Source: Aestuariivirga litoralis (GTDB lineage Bacteria; Pseudomonadota; Alphaproteobacteria; Rhizobiales; Aestuariivirgaceae). Taken from it: a stretch of 64,000 nucleotides of DNA. The translations under genes were made by a program, and so were the position numbers. The stretch spans positions 806,001-870,000 of the forward strand of contig NZ_WAHS01000001.1 of assembly GCF_015714715.1 (NCBI RefSeq), written 5' to 3'. Each line of letters opens with the position of its first letter. Position 1 is the stretch's first letter. The notes beneath the pieces were generated by a model. The model did not search any database, was not told the DNA's origin, and worked only from the letters and a program-made list of their open reading frames with translations. This document shows, piece after piece, positions 26,275-35,861 of the stretch.

Positions 26275-28368
26275 ATGCGCGTTCTGATTTTTCTGATTTC
26301 GATTTTCGTCATCGCTTTTTCCAGCCAGGCGCGCGCCAGCGGCGACGCAGGCTGCACACCCAGCCTGCAAGCCTTCCACACGGATTTCAGCAGCTGCGAT
26401 AACATGGCGGTGATTTCGCCGGCCAATGACACGCGGGTTAATTTCACGCTACTGCTGCTCGATCTGCGCGGCAAGAGTGCAGACAAGCTGAATGATGCAC
26501 AATCATCCGCCTATTCAAACTGGCCGAACAGTGATTGGGCCTGGCCCACTGACTGGCAGAGCTTTGCGGCCCTGTTCGCTGCGCCCGTGGATGACGCACA
26601 GAAGCCTGCCGATGATGGTTCAGAGACTTATGGGGAAGGGACTATCTGCATCAGCGATAGCAGCGGTGCCGATGGTTTTGTAAAAGCTGTTACGAGTGAC
26701 AGCGGCGTTGAAGATACCGAGAAGCAGGCGCTGACTGATGCCCGCAAGCAGATCCATTGCTCGTCATCCAGCGATGCGGCCGCAACGCCGCTTCCCACGC
26801 TCACCGTGCATTCTCCCGCAGCCACCGAATTTGCGGCTTATCTGGCGGCAATCAACAAGTTCTACACGGTGGATCACAATGATCCGGCAGGCTTCACCTC
26901 GCTCAAGGAGGCCAAGCAGCCCTGGGTGAAGGAAGCGGCGATTTATATGGAAGCGCGCGTCAAACTTCTGGCGGCATTGCAATCGGGTTTGAGTGATTAC
27001 GGTGACGTTGATCTCGCCAAATCCGACAAGACTGCTGCAGCTGCTGCAGGTGAAGCGCTCAACGCCTATATCAAGGCTTATCCAGAAGGCACCTATCTCA
27101 ATTCGGCACGCGGGCTGCTGCGCCGGGCCTTCTGGTTATCGGGCGATGCCAAGCAGCAATTGGAAGCCTACAGCGCTCAGATCAATGATACGGCGGATGC
27201 CGTGAAGGCTCTAAGCGAGACTGACCTTTCGCAAGAAATTGATGCCAAGCTTCCCAGTGACGCCTACCACGATGCTAAGGCTGATCCTTTGCTGCTGGCG
27301 ACCGACCTGTTGAAGCGCATGCGCCCCAATGCCCCTGAAGATGCCAAGCTTGATCTCACCGAAGCTAATCTCGATGCGGTGAAAGACGTATTCAAGGATA
27401 AGCCGGAGCTTTTTGTGTATCTCCAAGCCGCGCTTGCACATTTCGTGAAGCATGATGACAAGGCGGTTCTGGCCCTGCTTCCGGAACAGAAGATCACCGA
27501 CAAACTCAACAACCTGGCCTTTGCAACGGCGATGCTGAGGGCCGAAGCGGCGCATGATGCGAAGGGTTTTGCGGATGTGATCGAGCATGCCAGCTCGCCC
27601 TTGCAACGCGCTAATGCGGAGCTCGCTTTGGCCATGGTTCAGGAGCGGGCAGGCAAGGCCGATGCCGTGTTCGCCAAGGACAGTCCGGTGAGCAGCACTT
27701 TGGTGCGCGTGCATCTGCTGGAATATGTGGCGGGGCCCGGCCTGCTGCGCCGTGAGACTATCAATGCCGCGACCAGCCGGTCGGAGCGCGAGCTGGCGCT
27801 TTACACGCTGCTCTACCGCGACCTGACGCAGGGCGCTTACAAATCCTTCGTGGATGATGTGAAGCTGATCGCGCCAGCGGCGGCCAACGTGGAAACGCCG
27901 GACCTGAAGCTTGGGCCGCGACCGGCGCTCAAGGATTTCCTGTGGGATGGCAAGGGGGAGGGGTTTGATTGCCCTGCACTTGCAGCCATCGCCGCCAAGC
28001 TTGCGGCTTCACCCAAAGATGGCCATGCCAAACTTTGCCTGGGTGAGTTCCTGCGGCTGGTGATCGGCGATGAGTTTGAGCTTGCCACAAGGCCGGCCAA
28101 GGATGAGCTGGGAGGGTCTGCGCTCATGTTCCCTGGTACTACCATCACGCGACAAGACATCTACACGCAGGTCATGGCCGATGTGAAAGCTGCCGGTGAC
28201 GACAAGGCCTTTGCACTTTCGCGCGCGATCAATTGCTATGCCTCGGTGGGCGACAACCATTGCGGCGGCAAGGATGTGGACAAGAATGTGCGCAAGGGCT
28301 GGTTCAACAGGCTGAAGTCGGAATTCGGCAGCACGGCTTATGCGCGCGACACGAAATACTATTACTAG
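26275..28368 (+). CDS. Large secreted protein of unknown function
   Basis: A 697-residue exported protein. ATG 26275 gives a clear signal peptide (MRVLIFLISIFVIAFSSQARA, cleavage near 21-23) and has a GAGAGGA ribosome-binding site, so the longer ORF from 26086 inside hflX is rejected. After the signal comes a Cys-containing segment (Cys in GDAGCTPS, FSSCDNM), then a mostly helical, Ala/Lys/Asp-rich body with TPR-like stretches (EALNAYIKAYPEGTYLNSARGLLRRAFWLSGD at about residues 260-291). The C-terminal part has paired cysteines (NCYASVGDNHCGG). No enzyme motif is recognised. The last 29 bases overlap the start of the DUF3142 gene, indicating a common operon and perhaps a joint periplasmic or surface function. 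Confidence 0.75.
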   Translation: MRVLIFLISIFVIAFSSQARASGDAGCTPSLQAFHTDFSSCDNMAVISPANDTRVNFTLLLLDLRGKSADKLNDAQSSAYSNWPNSDWAWPTDWQSFAALFAAPVDDAQKPADDGSETYGEGTICISDSSGADGFVKAVTSDSGVEDTEKQALTDARKQIHCSSSSDAAATPLPTLTVHSPAATEFAAYLAAINKFYTVDHNDPAGFTSLKEAKQPWVKEAAIYMEARVKLLAALQSGLSDYGDVDLAKSDKTAAAAAGEALNAYIKAYPEGTYLNSARGLLRRAFWLSGDAKQQLEAYSAQINDTADAVKALSETDLSQEIDAKLPSDAYHDAKADPLLLATDLLKRMRPNAPEDAKLDLTEANLDAVKDVFKDKPELFVYLQAALAHFVKHDDKAVLALLPEQKITDKLNNLAFATAMLRAEAAHDAKGFADVIEHASSPLQRANAELALAMVQERAGKADAVFAKDSPVSSTLVRVHLLEYVAGPGLLRRETINAATSRSERELALYTLLYRDLTQGAYKSFVDDVKLIAPAAANVETPDLKLGPRPALKDFLWDGKGEGFDCPALAAIAAKLAASPKDGHAKLCLGEFLRLVIGDEFELATRPAKDELGGSALMFPGTTITRQDIYTQVMADVKAAGDDKAFALSRAINCYASVGDNHCGGKDVDKNVRKGWFNRLKSEFGSTAYARDTKYYY

Positions 28369-29056
28369 GCTGGCTGTCGTTCTGCTGGCCCTATGGCCCG
28401 CCCTGGTGAGCGCGCAGCCGGTATCCGCCGACGATTACCGTGCCTTCTGGCTGTGGTCGGGGGTAACGCCCAAGCCGGCACTGGCCAAGGCGCAGGAAGT
28501 GTTCTTGCTGGCTGGCGAGGTGACGGCGCGGGGGATCACCTCTCAGCGCGGGGCCACGCCGCGCGTGAAGACCAGCAAGGTCTGGATTGTTTACCGGGTG
28601 CAAACGCTGGACTGGCCTCCTGGTGCGATGGAAAATATCCTGCGCCATGTGGCGGCGTGGCAGGATGCAGGCAATGACATGGCGGGCCTGCAGATTGATT
28701 TCGATTCCGGCACGCGCAATCTCGGTAGCTATGTGGCCTTCCTCCGGGATGTGAGGGCGAAGCTTCCATCAGAGCTGAAGCTGGGCATTACCGGGCTGCT
28801 TGATTGGGGTGCCAATGCGCGGGCAGCGGACCTGGCTGCACTGCATGGCGTGGTGGATGAAGTGATCCTGCAGATCTACCAGGGGCGACGGGTGATACCC
28901 GGCTATCAGAACTATCTGGTGCGGTTGCAAAAGCTCAATGTGCCGTTTCGCGTTGGCCTGCTGGAGGGTGGCGGGTGGAGTGCACCGGGCAATCTGGCGG
29001 CTGATCCGATGTTCAGGGGCTATGTGGTTTTCCTGGTGAATGGAGCAGGGCGCTGA
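28340..29056 (+). CDS. DUF3142 protein
   Basis: 238 residues with an N-terminal signal or anchor segment (about 8-25, LAVVLLALWPALVSA) and a region resembling a TIM-barrel glycosidase-like fold of the DUF3142 family: AFWLWSGVTPKPAL, LQIDFDSGTRNLGSYVAFLRD, LGITGLLDWG and VDEVILQIYQGR. The D-x-D pair in QIDFDS is the best candidate catalytic or metal motif. The start overlaps the preceding secreted-protein gene by 29 bases. It ends exactly where the convergent mazG ends (TGA/TCA abutting), leaving no room for a terminator. Function is unproven; periplasmic carbohydrate processing is an inference. Confidence 0.75.
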   Translation: MRATRNTITRLAVVLLALWPALVSAQPVSADDYRAFWLWSGVTPKPALAKAQEVFLLAGEVTARGITSQRGATPRVKTSKVWIVYRVQTLDWPPGAMENILRHVAAWQDAGNDMAGLQIDFDSGTRNLGSYVAFLRDVRAKLPSELKLGITGLLDWGANARAADLAALHGVVDEVILQIYQGRRVIPGYQNYLVRLQKLNVPFRVGLLEGGGWSAPGNLAADPMFRGYVVFLVNGAGR

Positions 29057-29857
29057 TCACGCCTTCTCGGCCTTCTTGGCTGCGTCCCACAGGCCGTCCA
29101 TTTCCGCCAGATCGGAATCCTTGGGCTCCTTGCCTGCCTTGGCCAGCTCGATTTCGATGAAGTCGAAGCGGCGCTCGAATTTGGCATTGGCGCCGCGCAG
29201 TGCAGCCTCCGGGTCGATGCCCAAATGCCGCGCCACATTGGCCATGGCAAAGAGCAGGTCTCCGAATTCTTCCTTTTTGTGGTCGGCGTCAGCTTCCTTG
29301 AACTCGGCAATTTCCTCGGTGATCTTGTCATAGACATTGTCCACGGAGGGCCAGTCGAAGCCGACCTTGGCGGCCTTGGCCTGCAGCTTGAGGGCGCGGG
29401 TGAGGCCGGGCAGGTTCACAGGCACATTGGCCAGCACGCTTTGCTTGGGAGCACCCGCACGCTCCTTGGCCTTGTTGGCCTCCCAGAAGCCCTTGGAGAC
29501 GCCAGCGGCCTTGGCAGCCTCGTCACCAAAGACATGGGGGTGGCGGCGGATCATCTTGGTCACCACGGCCTCGATCACATCGTCAAAGGTAAAGGCGCCA
29601 GCCTCGGCGGCTATCTGGGCGTGATAGACGGGCTGGAACAGAAGGTCGCCCAGCTCGTCCTTCAGGGCTGCCATATCCTTCTTCTCGATGGCCTCTGCCA
29701 CCTCATAAGCTTCCTCGATCGTGTAGGGTGCGATCGTGTCGAAGCTCTGTTCAAGGTCCCATGGGCAGCCGGTGACAGGCGTGCGCAGGGCCGCCATCAC
29801 AGCTAGGAGGGTATCGATGGAGCGTGGGTCCATGCGGGTCGGGTCTTGTTCTGACAT
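29057..29857 (-). CDS. mazG: Nucleoside triphosphate pyrophosphohydrolase MazG
   Basis: 266 residues hydrolysing NTPs and dNTPs to monophosphates and PPi, a house-cleaning and (p)ppGpp-linked enzyme. Two tandem MazG domains are visible: the first with EEAYEVAEAIEKKDMAALKDELGD (EExxE...ExxD metal ligands, about residues 47-71), the second with EIAEFKEADADHKKEEFGD (about 183-201). The start ATG follows GAAGGATTGA. A perfect 16-bp AT palindrome lies 16-31 bases upstream. In alphaproteobacteria mazG normally follows hflX; here two genes and a strand switch separate them. Confidence 0.94.
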   Translation of the reverse strand: MSEQDPTRMDPRSIDTLLAVMAALRTPVTGCPWDLEQSFDTIAPYTIEEAYEVAEAIEKKDMAALKDELGDLLFQPVYHAQIAAEAGAFTFDDVIEAVVTKMIRRHPHVFGDEAAKAAGVSKGFWEANKAKERAGAPKQSVLANVPVNLPGLTRALKLQAKAAKVGFDWPSVDNVYDKITEEIAEFKEADADHKKEEFGDLLFAMANVARHLGIDPEAALRGANAKFERRFDFIEIELAKAGKEPKDSDLAEMDGLWDAAKKAEKA

Positions 29858-29872
29858 TCAATCCTTCATTCG

Positions 29873-29888
29873 CATAATATATATTATG
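29873..29888. promoter_or_regulatory. 16-bp perfect palindrome in the mazG promoter region
   Basis: CATAATAT (29873-29880) followed directly by ATATTATG (29881-29888), a perfect palindrome in an otherwise GC-rich region, 16-31 bases upstream of the mazG ATG. It contains CATAAT and TATATT, which could serve as the -10, so a protein bound here would block or shape transcription. Confidence 0.45.
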
Positions 29889-29938
29889 GAATATTCTGAG
29901 ATGGTAGAATTTGGCGGAAAGCTGGCCCCATCAAAGTG

Positions 29939-30739
29939 CTACGCCAGATCCTTCAGTTCCAGCTTCATGCCATCATAGGCAGGTACGGCATTCTCTGGCA
30001 GCTCCTTGGCGAGGGTTTCATAGTCCAGATCAATGTGCATGTTGGTGATCACGGCGCGCTTTGGCTTCAGTGCCTTGATCACGCCGATGGTCTCCTCAAG
30101 CCTGAAATGGCTGGGATGCGGCTTGTAGCGCAGCGCGTCGATGATCAGCAGGTCTAGGCCTTGGAGCGCCGTCATGGCAGGCTCGGGTACGCCATTCACA
30201 TCGGGCATATAGGCGGTGTCGCCACTGCGGAAGCACAGCGCGTCGATATTGCCATGGCGCACAGGGATGGGCAGGGCCGTGATGCTTCCCCCTGCTCCAT
30301 GGCTTAATACCGTAATGTAAGGCGTGATCTCGTGGGGCTGGGCGATGGCCGGGTAGTCATTGGCGGAGACGAAACAATAGGCGAAGCGCGACTGCAAGGT
30401 GCGCATGGTCTCCGGCGTGGCATGGATGGGCAGGCGCTTGCGGCCGATCAGATAGAGCGGCCGCAGGTCATCGATGCCGTGGGTGTGGTCAGCATGGTCA
30501 TGCGTGAACCACACACCATCGAGATGCGAGACTTCAGCTGACAGCAGCTGCTCGCGCAGATCAGGCCCGGTATCGACCAGCACCTTGGTGGTACCGTCCG
30601 GGCCCTTGCGTTCCAGCAGGATCGAGCAGCGGCGGCGGCGGTTCTTTGGGTTGGCCGGGTCACAGGCGCCCCAGTCATTGCCGACGCGCGGCACGCCTGC
30701 CGATGAGCCGCAGCCCAAGATGGTTAATGCCAGCGTCAT
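29939..30739 (-). CDS. MBL-fold metallohydrolase, PhnP-like
   Basis: 266 residues of the metallo-beta-lactamase fold. The metal site motif is THDHADHTHGID (HxHxDH) with further ligands in SHGAGGSI...VRHGN and NMHIDLDYETL. The N-terminal ILGCGSSAGVPRVGNDWGACDP is the signature of the PhnP/YcbJ-type group that includes cyclic-phosphate phosphodiesterases. A gene of this type sits after tatD in many alphaproteobacteria. The start overlaps the tatD stop by four bases, so it is the distal gene of a minus-strand operon running from dac or tmk. The substrate is not defined; a role in general nucleotide or RNA metabolism is likely because no phn genes are present. Confidence 0.85.
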   Translation of the reverse strand: MTLALTILGCGSSAGVPRVGNDWGACDPANPKNRRRRCSILLERKGPDGTTKVLVDTGPDLREQLLSAEVSHLDGVWFTHDHADHTHGIDDLRPLYLIGRKRLPIHATPETMRTLQSRFAYCFVSANDYPAIAQPHEITPYITVLSHGAGGSITALPIPVRHGNIDALCFRSGDTAYMPDVNGVPEPAMTALQGLDLLIIDALRYKPHPSHFRLEETIGVIKALKPKRAVITNMHIDLDYETLAKELPENAVPAYDGMKLELKDLA

Positions 30740-31545
30740 GCCGCATTCCGGAAAGTGGCTGGCATTTGTATCTTGTCGAATAGCCGGAAGAAATTGGCCG
30801 AGGTGAGATAGGCCATCTCGTCGCGCGTGAGGCCTCTTGTGGCGGCCAGTGTCTCCAGCGTCTTCACGACGTAGCTTGGTTCATTGTCCTTGCCGCGAAA
30901 CGGTACTGGCGCGAGGAAGGGCGCATCGGTCTCCACGAGCAGACGATCGACTGGCATCGCCTTGGCGGTAGTGCGCAGGTCTTCTGCATTCTTGTAAGTG
31001 AGGATGCCCGAGAAGGACACATAGAGGCCGAGTTCCATCCCCTTCTCTGCCAGCCATTGCTGTGAGGTGAAGCAATGCAGCACAGCCTTGAAAGCGCCCT
31101 TTGCCATTTCCTCTTCCAGCACGCGGGCGGTGTCTTCCTCCGCCTGCCTGGTGTGGATGACCAGCGGCAGGCCGGTTTCACGCGCGGCGGCGATGTGGTT
31201 TTTGAAACCAGTCATCTGCGCATCGCGCGGGCTGAGGTCATAGTGATAATCGAGGCCCGCCTCGCCGATGCCGACGCATTTGGGGTGCTGAGCCAGCTTC
31301 ACCAGCTCTGCAACCGTAATGTCGAGTTCCTCATGTGCATTGTGCGGATGGGTGCCCACGGTGCAGAAGATGTTGTCATGGGCTTCAGCGATGGCCTTCA
31401 CACGATCGAAATTTTCCACACGGCTGCTGATGGTCAGCATCAGGCCAACCCCCTGCTCGCGGCAACGCGCCAGCACATCCGGCAACTGGTTCGACAGCCC
31501 GTCATAGTCGAGATGGCAATGGCTATCGACGATCAGCTGCCTCAT
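30736..31545 (-). CDS. tatD: TatD-family metal-dependent DNase
   Basis: 269 residues, TIM-barrel hydrolase of the TatD/YcfH group (3'-5' exonuclease activity in studied members). Metal-binding residues: [11 protein letters not shown] (HxH, residues 7-14), the E in [13 protein letters not shown] in [12 protein letters not shown] in AVLHCFTS and D in [18 protein letters not shown]. It follows metG with a four-base overlap, a standard arrangement (metG-tatD) in proteobacteria. In E. coli nomenclature this position corresponds to ycfH. Confidence 0.93.
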   Translation of the reverse strand: MRQLIVDSHCHLDYDGLSNQLPDVLARCREQGVGLMLTISSRVENFDRVKAIAEAHDNIFCTVGTHPHNAHEELDITVAELVKLAQHPKCVGIGEAGLDYHYDLSPRDAQMTGFKNHIAAARETGLPLVIHTRQAEEDTARVLEEEMAKGAFKAVLHCFTSQQWLAEKGMELGLYVSFSGILTYKNAEDLRTTAKAMPVDRLLVETDAPFLAPVPFRGKDNEPSYVVKTLETLAATRGLTRDEMAYLTSANFFRLFDKIQMPATFRNAA

Positions 31546-33086
31546 GCCTTGGCCTCAGGCTCCACGTAGCGTGGGAAGATCGGCTGTGGGGCTGGCAGCG
31601 GCGTGCCGGATTTCAGCGCCGTGTCGAAGCTGGCAAAACTGCGTTCCTCTTGTGGCACAGCCAGTGCGTCAAGCAGCTTGGCAGCGGATTGCGGCACATA
31701 GGGCTGCACCAGCAGGCCGACGCGGCGCAGTACTTCGGCGGTGACATAGAGCACCGTTTCCATCTTGGCTGGATCGGTCTTCTTCAGGCCCCAGGGCGCT
31801 TCGCCGGCGAAATAGCGGTTGGCCTCAGCGACCACTTTCCAGATCACATCCATGGCCTTTGAAATGGCGTAGGCGGCATGCTGGTTCCGCACTTCGGCCA
31901 GCATGGCTTGCGCCATCGCCAATATCGCCTTGTCGTTGTCCGACAGCGAGCCGCAGACCGGCACCACCGCATTGCAGTTCTTGTTGATCATTGACAGCGA
32001 GCGCTGGGCGAGGTTGCCGAGATCATTGGCGAGGTCGGCATTCATCCGGCCCTGGATGGCATCCTGGCTGTAGGAACCATCATTGCCGTAAGGCACTTCG
32101 CGCATGAAGAAATAGCGCACTTGGTCGACGCCATATTGATCCACCAGGTCCTTGTGGCTGAGCACATTGCCGGTGGATTTCGACATCTTCTCGCCCTTGT
32201 TGAACAGGAAGCCGTGAACGACGATCTGCTTGGGCGTGGGCAGTTTGGCCGACATCAGGAAGGCCGGCCAATAGATGGCGTGAAAGCGTGTAATGTCCTT
32301 GCCGATCACATGGGCAGAAGCGGGCCAGAAATGGGCGAGCGGTGCCTTGGCATCGGGATAGCCGGTGGCAGTGATGTAGTTGGTGAGCGCGTCGACCCAA
32401 ACATACATGACGTGCTTCGGATTGTCCGGCACCGGCACGCCCCAATTGAAGGTGGTGCGGCTGATTGAGAGATCCTTGAGGCCGCGCTTCACGAAGGAGA
32501 CGATTTCGTTGCGGTATTGCTCCGGCACGATGAAATCTGGATTCTCGTCGTAGAATTTCAGCAGCGGCTCGGCATAGGCGGAGAGCTTGAAGAAATAGCT
32601 CTCCTCTTCTACCCATTCGACCAGCGTATTGGTTTTCAGCGAAAAGCGGCGTTCCTCGCGGACTTCGGTTTCGTCCTCGTCGTAGTAAGCCTCGTCACGC
32701 ACCGAGTACCAGCCGGAATATTTGGCGAGATAAATATCGCCATTGGCTTCCATGCGGCGCCAGATATCCTGCACCGCTTCGCGGTGGCGCGCTTGGGTGG
32801 TGCGCACGATGTCGTCAGCTTTGGCGTTCAGGTCTTCACCCATCTGCTCGAACAGTACCGCCGTGCGGTCGGCCAGCTGGATTGGTGTAATGCCTTCGCG
32901 CGCTGCCGTCTGCTGCATCTTCTGGCCATGCTCATCCATGCCGGTGATGAACAGGACATCAGCGCCGTCCAGCCGCTTGAAACGCGCCATCACATCAGTG
33001 GCGATCCGCTCATAGGCATGGCCAATATGGGGCGCGCCATTAGCATAGGGAATGGCGGTGGAAATCAGATAGGTCTCTTTGGTCAT
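31542..33086 (-). CDS. metG: Methionyl-tRNA synthetase (short, zinc-free form)
   Basis: 514-residue class I synthetase charging tRNA-Met. The HIGH motif is [12 protein letters not shown] (about residues 20-31) and the KMSKS loop is KMSKSTGN (about 305). The connective peptide ([18 protein letters not shown]) lacks the CxxC zinc knuckles of the E. coli enzyme, and the C-terminal tRNA-binding dimer domain is absent, as in other alphaproteobacterial MetRS. It overlaps tatD by four bases and begins 22 bases after holB. Confidence 0.97.
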   Translation of the reverse strand: MTKETYLISTAIPYANGAPHIGHAYERIATDVMARFKRLDGADVLFITGMDEHGQKMQQTAAREGITPIQLADRTAVLFEQMGEDLNAKADDIVRTTQARHREAVQDIWRRMEANGDIYLAKYSGWYSVRDEAYYDEDETEVREERRFSLKTNTLVEWVEEESYFFKLSAYAEPLLKFYDENPDFIVPEQYRNEIVSFVKRGLKDLSISRTTFNWGVPVPDNPKHVMYVWVDALTNYITATGYPDAKAPLAHFWPASAHVIGKDITRFHAIYWPAFLMSAKLPTPKQIVVHGFLFNKGEKMSKSTGNVLSHKDLVDQYGVDQVRYFFMREVPYGNDGSYSQDAIQGRMNADLANDLGNLAQRSLSMINKNCNAVVPVCGSLSDNDKAILAMAQAMLAEVRNQHAAYAISKAMDVIWKVVAEANRYFAGEAPWGLKKTDPAKMETVLYVTAEVLRRVGLLVQPYVPQSAAKLLDALAVPQEERSFASFDTALKSGTPLPAPQPIFPRYVEPEAKA

Positions 33087-33108
33087 GAGCTTGGCTATAG
33101 CGCCGGGG

Positions 33109-34077
33109 TCACGACGCTTTCAAGGCATCATTCACGATCTGGAGCTGCTCCATCGCGGCCTGCTTCCGATCGAGGTTGAAGCCTTCGGCAATGCGGGCGC
33201 GTTCGGCCAGGCGGCTATAGGCTTCGGCCAGTGCGGGCGAGGCCGTAGACTTGGCGCGGGCGGCCGTCCATTCCAGAAGCAGGCGGTTGAAGATGCCGAA
33301 CTCATCCCACGAAACGTTGCGGCCACCTAGCTGTTCTGCTATGGCCAGCAGCTCTCCAGCGCGCGGTTTTGTCAATCCGGCAAAGCGCGCGAAGGCTTTG
33401 GCTCCGGTTGAGGACAGCAGCGCCAGCGTTTGCGAGATGCTGCCGCCGGATTGCGCCACCGCTCGGTCCAACTCCTCAGGGTTTGGTCGAGCATCTAGAG
33501 GCAAGTTATTGATAATGCTTAGAACCTGCTCTTGCACAAGCGGCTGCATGATCATCCGCAAGCAACGTGATTTGAGGGTGCGCAGTAACCGGCCCGGCTG
33601 GTGAGATACCAGAAAAATCAATGTCTTGGCTGGTGGCTCTTCCACCAGTTTGAGAATGGCATTGGCGCTTTCGGAATTCAGATCATCCGCCGCATCCACG
33701 ATGACTACGCGCCAGCCTGAAGCCGTACGGGCGAGAAAGTTGGCCAGGCCGCGTGCATCATCCACCGAGATTTCGGCGCGCAGCCTCCGCGGCTTGGAAT
33801 CATTGAGCTGGCGCTCCAGCACGAACAAATCCGGATGCGCCCTGCTCTCCATCCAGCGCCGCGCCTGATCAGTGCCGCCCAACACCTTGATGGCCAACTG
33901 GTAGGCCATGGTGGCCTTGCCGATGCCTTCCGGCCCGCAGAGCAGCCAGGCATGATGCGGCTTGCCAGATTTGAAGGCCTTTTCAAATTGGCTCACTTCG
34001 GCGGCGTGGCCGATAAGCTTTGTGGTGTAGCGCGGATGCCAGGGGCGTTCGCGCGGGTCTTCATTTTCCTCAGCCAT
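33109..34077 (-). CDS. holB: DNA polymerase III delta' subunit
   Basis: Clamp-loader stator subunit, 322 residues. AAA+ fold with [15 protein letters not shown] at the P-loop position (residues about 49-63), and the sensor 1-like region [15 protein letters not shown]. The four zinc-binding cysteines of the E. coli protein are not present, a common alphaproteobacterial trait. It overlaps tmk by eight bases and precedes metG; tmk-holB-metG-tatD is a conserved operon. Confidence 0.92.
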   Translation of the reverse strand: MAEENEDPRERPWHPRYTTKLIGHAAEVSQFEKAFKSGKPHHAWLLCGPEGIGKATMAYQLAIKVLGGTDQARRWMESRAHPDLFVLERQLNDSKPRRLRAEISVDDARGLANFLARTASGWRVVIVDAADDLNSESANAILKLVEEPPAKTLIFLVSHQPGRLLRTLKSRCLRMIMQPLVQEQVLSIINNLPLDARPNPEELDRAVAQSGGSISQTLALLSSTGAKAFARFAGLTKPRAGELLAIAEQLGGRNVSWDEFGIFNRLLLEWTAARAKSTASPALAEAYSRLAERARIAEGFNLDRKQAAMEQLQIVNDALKAS

Positions 34078-34678
34078 TGACCACCTGCCATATCTTGGCG
34101 GAAACAGCTTCGATGGATTGCGAAGCGTCGATCAGCTTGCAACGCTGGGGTTCTGCCTTGGCGATAGTGAGAAAGCCTTCACGCAGCTTCTGATGAAAGC
34201 CCAAGCCTTTGCGCTCAAACCTGTCTTCGGCGTCGGTGCCGCGGTTGCTGGCGCGCGCGAGGCCGAGTTTCGGATCGAGATCAAAAATCAAAGTGAGTGC
34301 CGGGCGAGTATCAGCGACTATAGATTTTTCCAGATGGTCGATCAGTTCGAAAGGGCAGCCCCCAGCATAGGCTTGATAGGCACGAGTAGAATCCATGAAG
34401 CGGTCGCAGAGGACGTGTTGGCCCTTAGCAAGTGCCGGGCGGATCACGTGGCGCAAATGGCTGTCACGGGCTGCGTAATTGAGCAGCGCCTCGGCTTTGG
34501 CTGACCAGCGCCCCGTGTCTCCGGACACCAGAAGATTGCGCAGGGCCTCGCCTTCAGGCGTGCCGCCGGGTTCACGCGCGGTGATGACGTCCTTGCCGTC
34601 TTGGCGCAGGCGCTCTGCCAGCAGCTTCACCTGTGTCGACTTCCCGGTGCCCTCGCCGCCTTCGAAAGTAATGAGCAT
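34070..34678 (-). CDS. tmk: Thymidylate kinase
   Basis: Phosphorylates dTMP to dTDP. 202 residues. The P-loop GGEGTGKSTQ (residues 7-16), DR motif (HVLCDRFMDSTRAYQ) and lid region (LGLARASNRGTDAEDRFE) are standard. I chose ATG 34678 because it places MLITFEGGEGTGKST at the start and has GGAGG just upstream; the longer frame to 34729 overlaps dac. Only two bases separate it from the dac stop. Confidence 0.96.
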   Translation of the reverse strand: MLITFEGGEGTGKSTQVKLLAERLRQDGKDVITAREPGGTPEGEALRNLLVSGDTGRWSAKAEALLNYAARDSHLRHVIRPALAKGQHVLCDRFMDSTRAYQAYAGGCPFELIDHLEKSIVADTRPALTLIFDLDPKLGLARASNRGTDAEDRFERKGLGFHQKLREGFLTIAKAEPQRCKLIDASQSIEAVSAKIWQVVNG

Positions 34679-34680
34679 GC

Positions 34681-35853
34681 TTAGCCTCCGAAGAGCGCGA
34701 TCAAGGCCGTGTCCAGCGCCTTGTGCCACATGGAGGTTGTCGCAGGAACGTCAGTAGCGGTTTCCAGCTTGGCCTCAGCCATGACTTGGCCGTCCACCTT
34801 CAGCCGGATCACGCCTTGCGGGGTGCCGGCTTTGACCGGGGCCATCAGTGGACGCGAGTAGCTTACGCTGATGTCTGCCTTGTTCTGCTCAAACGGGGCC
34901 AGCGCCGTGTCGAAACCTTGAGGTGCCACAAGGTCTACCCATGGCGTGTCGCCACCCCACACGCGGGCCTTCACAACAACATCGCCGGGCTCATAGACGC
35001 GGATGGGTTTGAATTGTGCAAAGCCATAATCCAACAGCTTCTGCGCGGCCTGCTGGCGGGCACTGACACTGTCGAGGCCAGCGACCACGATGATCAGCCT
35101 GCGGCCATCGCGCTCAGCCGAGCCCACCAGACTGTAGCCAGATTCCTTGGTGTAGCCCGTCTTCATACCGTCCGCGCCGTCATAGTCTTTCAGCAGCGGG
35201 TTGCGATTAGGCTGGGTGATCTTGTTCCAGGTGAATTCACGCTGGCCGTAAATTTTGTAAAACTCGGGATAGGTGTCGATGATGTAGCGGGCAAGGATGC
35301 CAAGGTCTCGCACGCTCATGCGCTCGGCAGGGTCCGGCAACCCTGTTGAATTGGCGAACGAAGAATTGGTCAGGCCCAATTCCTTCGCGCGGACATTCAA
35401 CCGCTGGGCAAACACAAGTTCACTGGTTGCAATGTTTTCTGCCAGTGCGATGCAAGCATCATTGGCGGACTGGATGATGGCGCCGTGGAGCAAATCATCC
35501 ACTGCCACTTGTGAGTTGGGATTGGCGAACATGGTGGAACTGCCGCCGGCGGCACCGCCAATTTTCACCGCATTGGGGCTGACAACCATCAACTGGTCCA
35601 GTTTCACATCTCCCCTCTTGATCAGATCAAACACATAAGCTTGGGTCATCAGCTTCGCCATGGAGGCGGGCGGGATAGGCTTGTCAGAATCTTTTTCGAA
35701 AAAGACGTAGCCGGATTTTGCGTCGATCAGGATTGCACTGCGGGCCGGAATATCAAAAGCAGGTGCCGCCGCCGGCGGGTTGGCCGGGGCCGCCCAGGCG
35801 GGTGCGGCCAAGAGCAGGAGAAACGCAATCAGGAGGCGCGGGAGCATGGGCAT
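34681..35853 (-). CDS. dac: D-alanyl-D-alanine carboxypeptidase (PBP5/6 family)
   Basis: Periplasmic serine peptidase trimming peptidoglycan pentapeptides. 390 residues. Signal peptide 1-21 (LLIAFLLLLAAPAWA). The active site is SMAK (Ser64, Lys67), SxN is QSANDAC and KTG is GMKTGYTKES. The C-terminal beta-rich domain and final amphipathic helix (about 370-390) fit membrane anchoring. Standard length. Upstream of tmk, which also matches the conserved order in this group; eight bases after ung. Confidence 0.94.
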   Translation of the reverse strand: MPMLPRLLIAFLLLLAAPAWAAPANPPAAAPAFDIPARSAILIDAKSGYVFFEKDSDKPIPPASMAKLMTQAYVFDLIKRGDVKLDQLMVVSPNAVKIGGAAGGSSTMFANPNSQVAVDDLLHGAIIQSANDACIALAENIATSELVFAQRLNVRAKELGLTNSSFANSTGLPDPAERMSVRDLGILARYIIDTYPEFYKIYGQREFTWNKITQPNRNPLLKDYDGADGMKTGYTKESGYSLVGSAERDGRRLIIVVAGLDSVSARQQAAQKLLDYGFAQFKPIRVYEPGDVVVKARVWGGDTPWVDLVAPQGFDTALAPFEQNKADISVSYSRPLMAPVKAGTPQGVIRLKVDGQVMAEAKLETATDVPATTSMWHKALDTALIALFGG

Positions 35854-35861
35854 GGCTTAAG

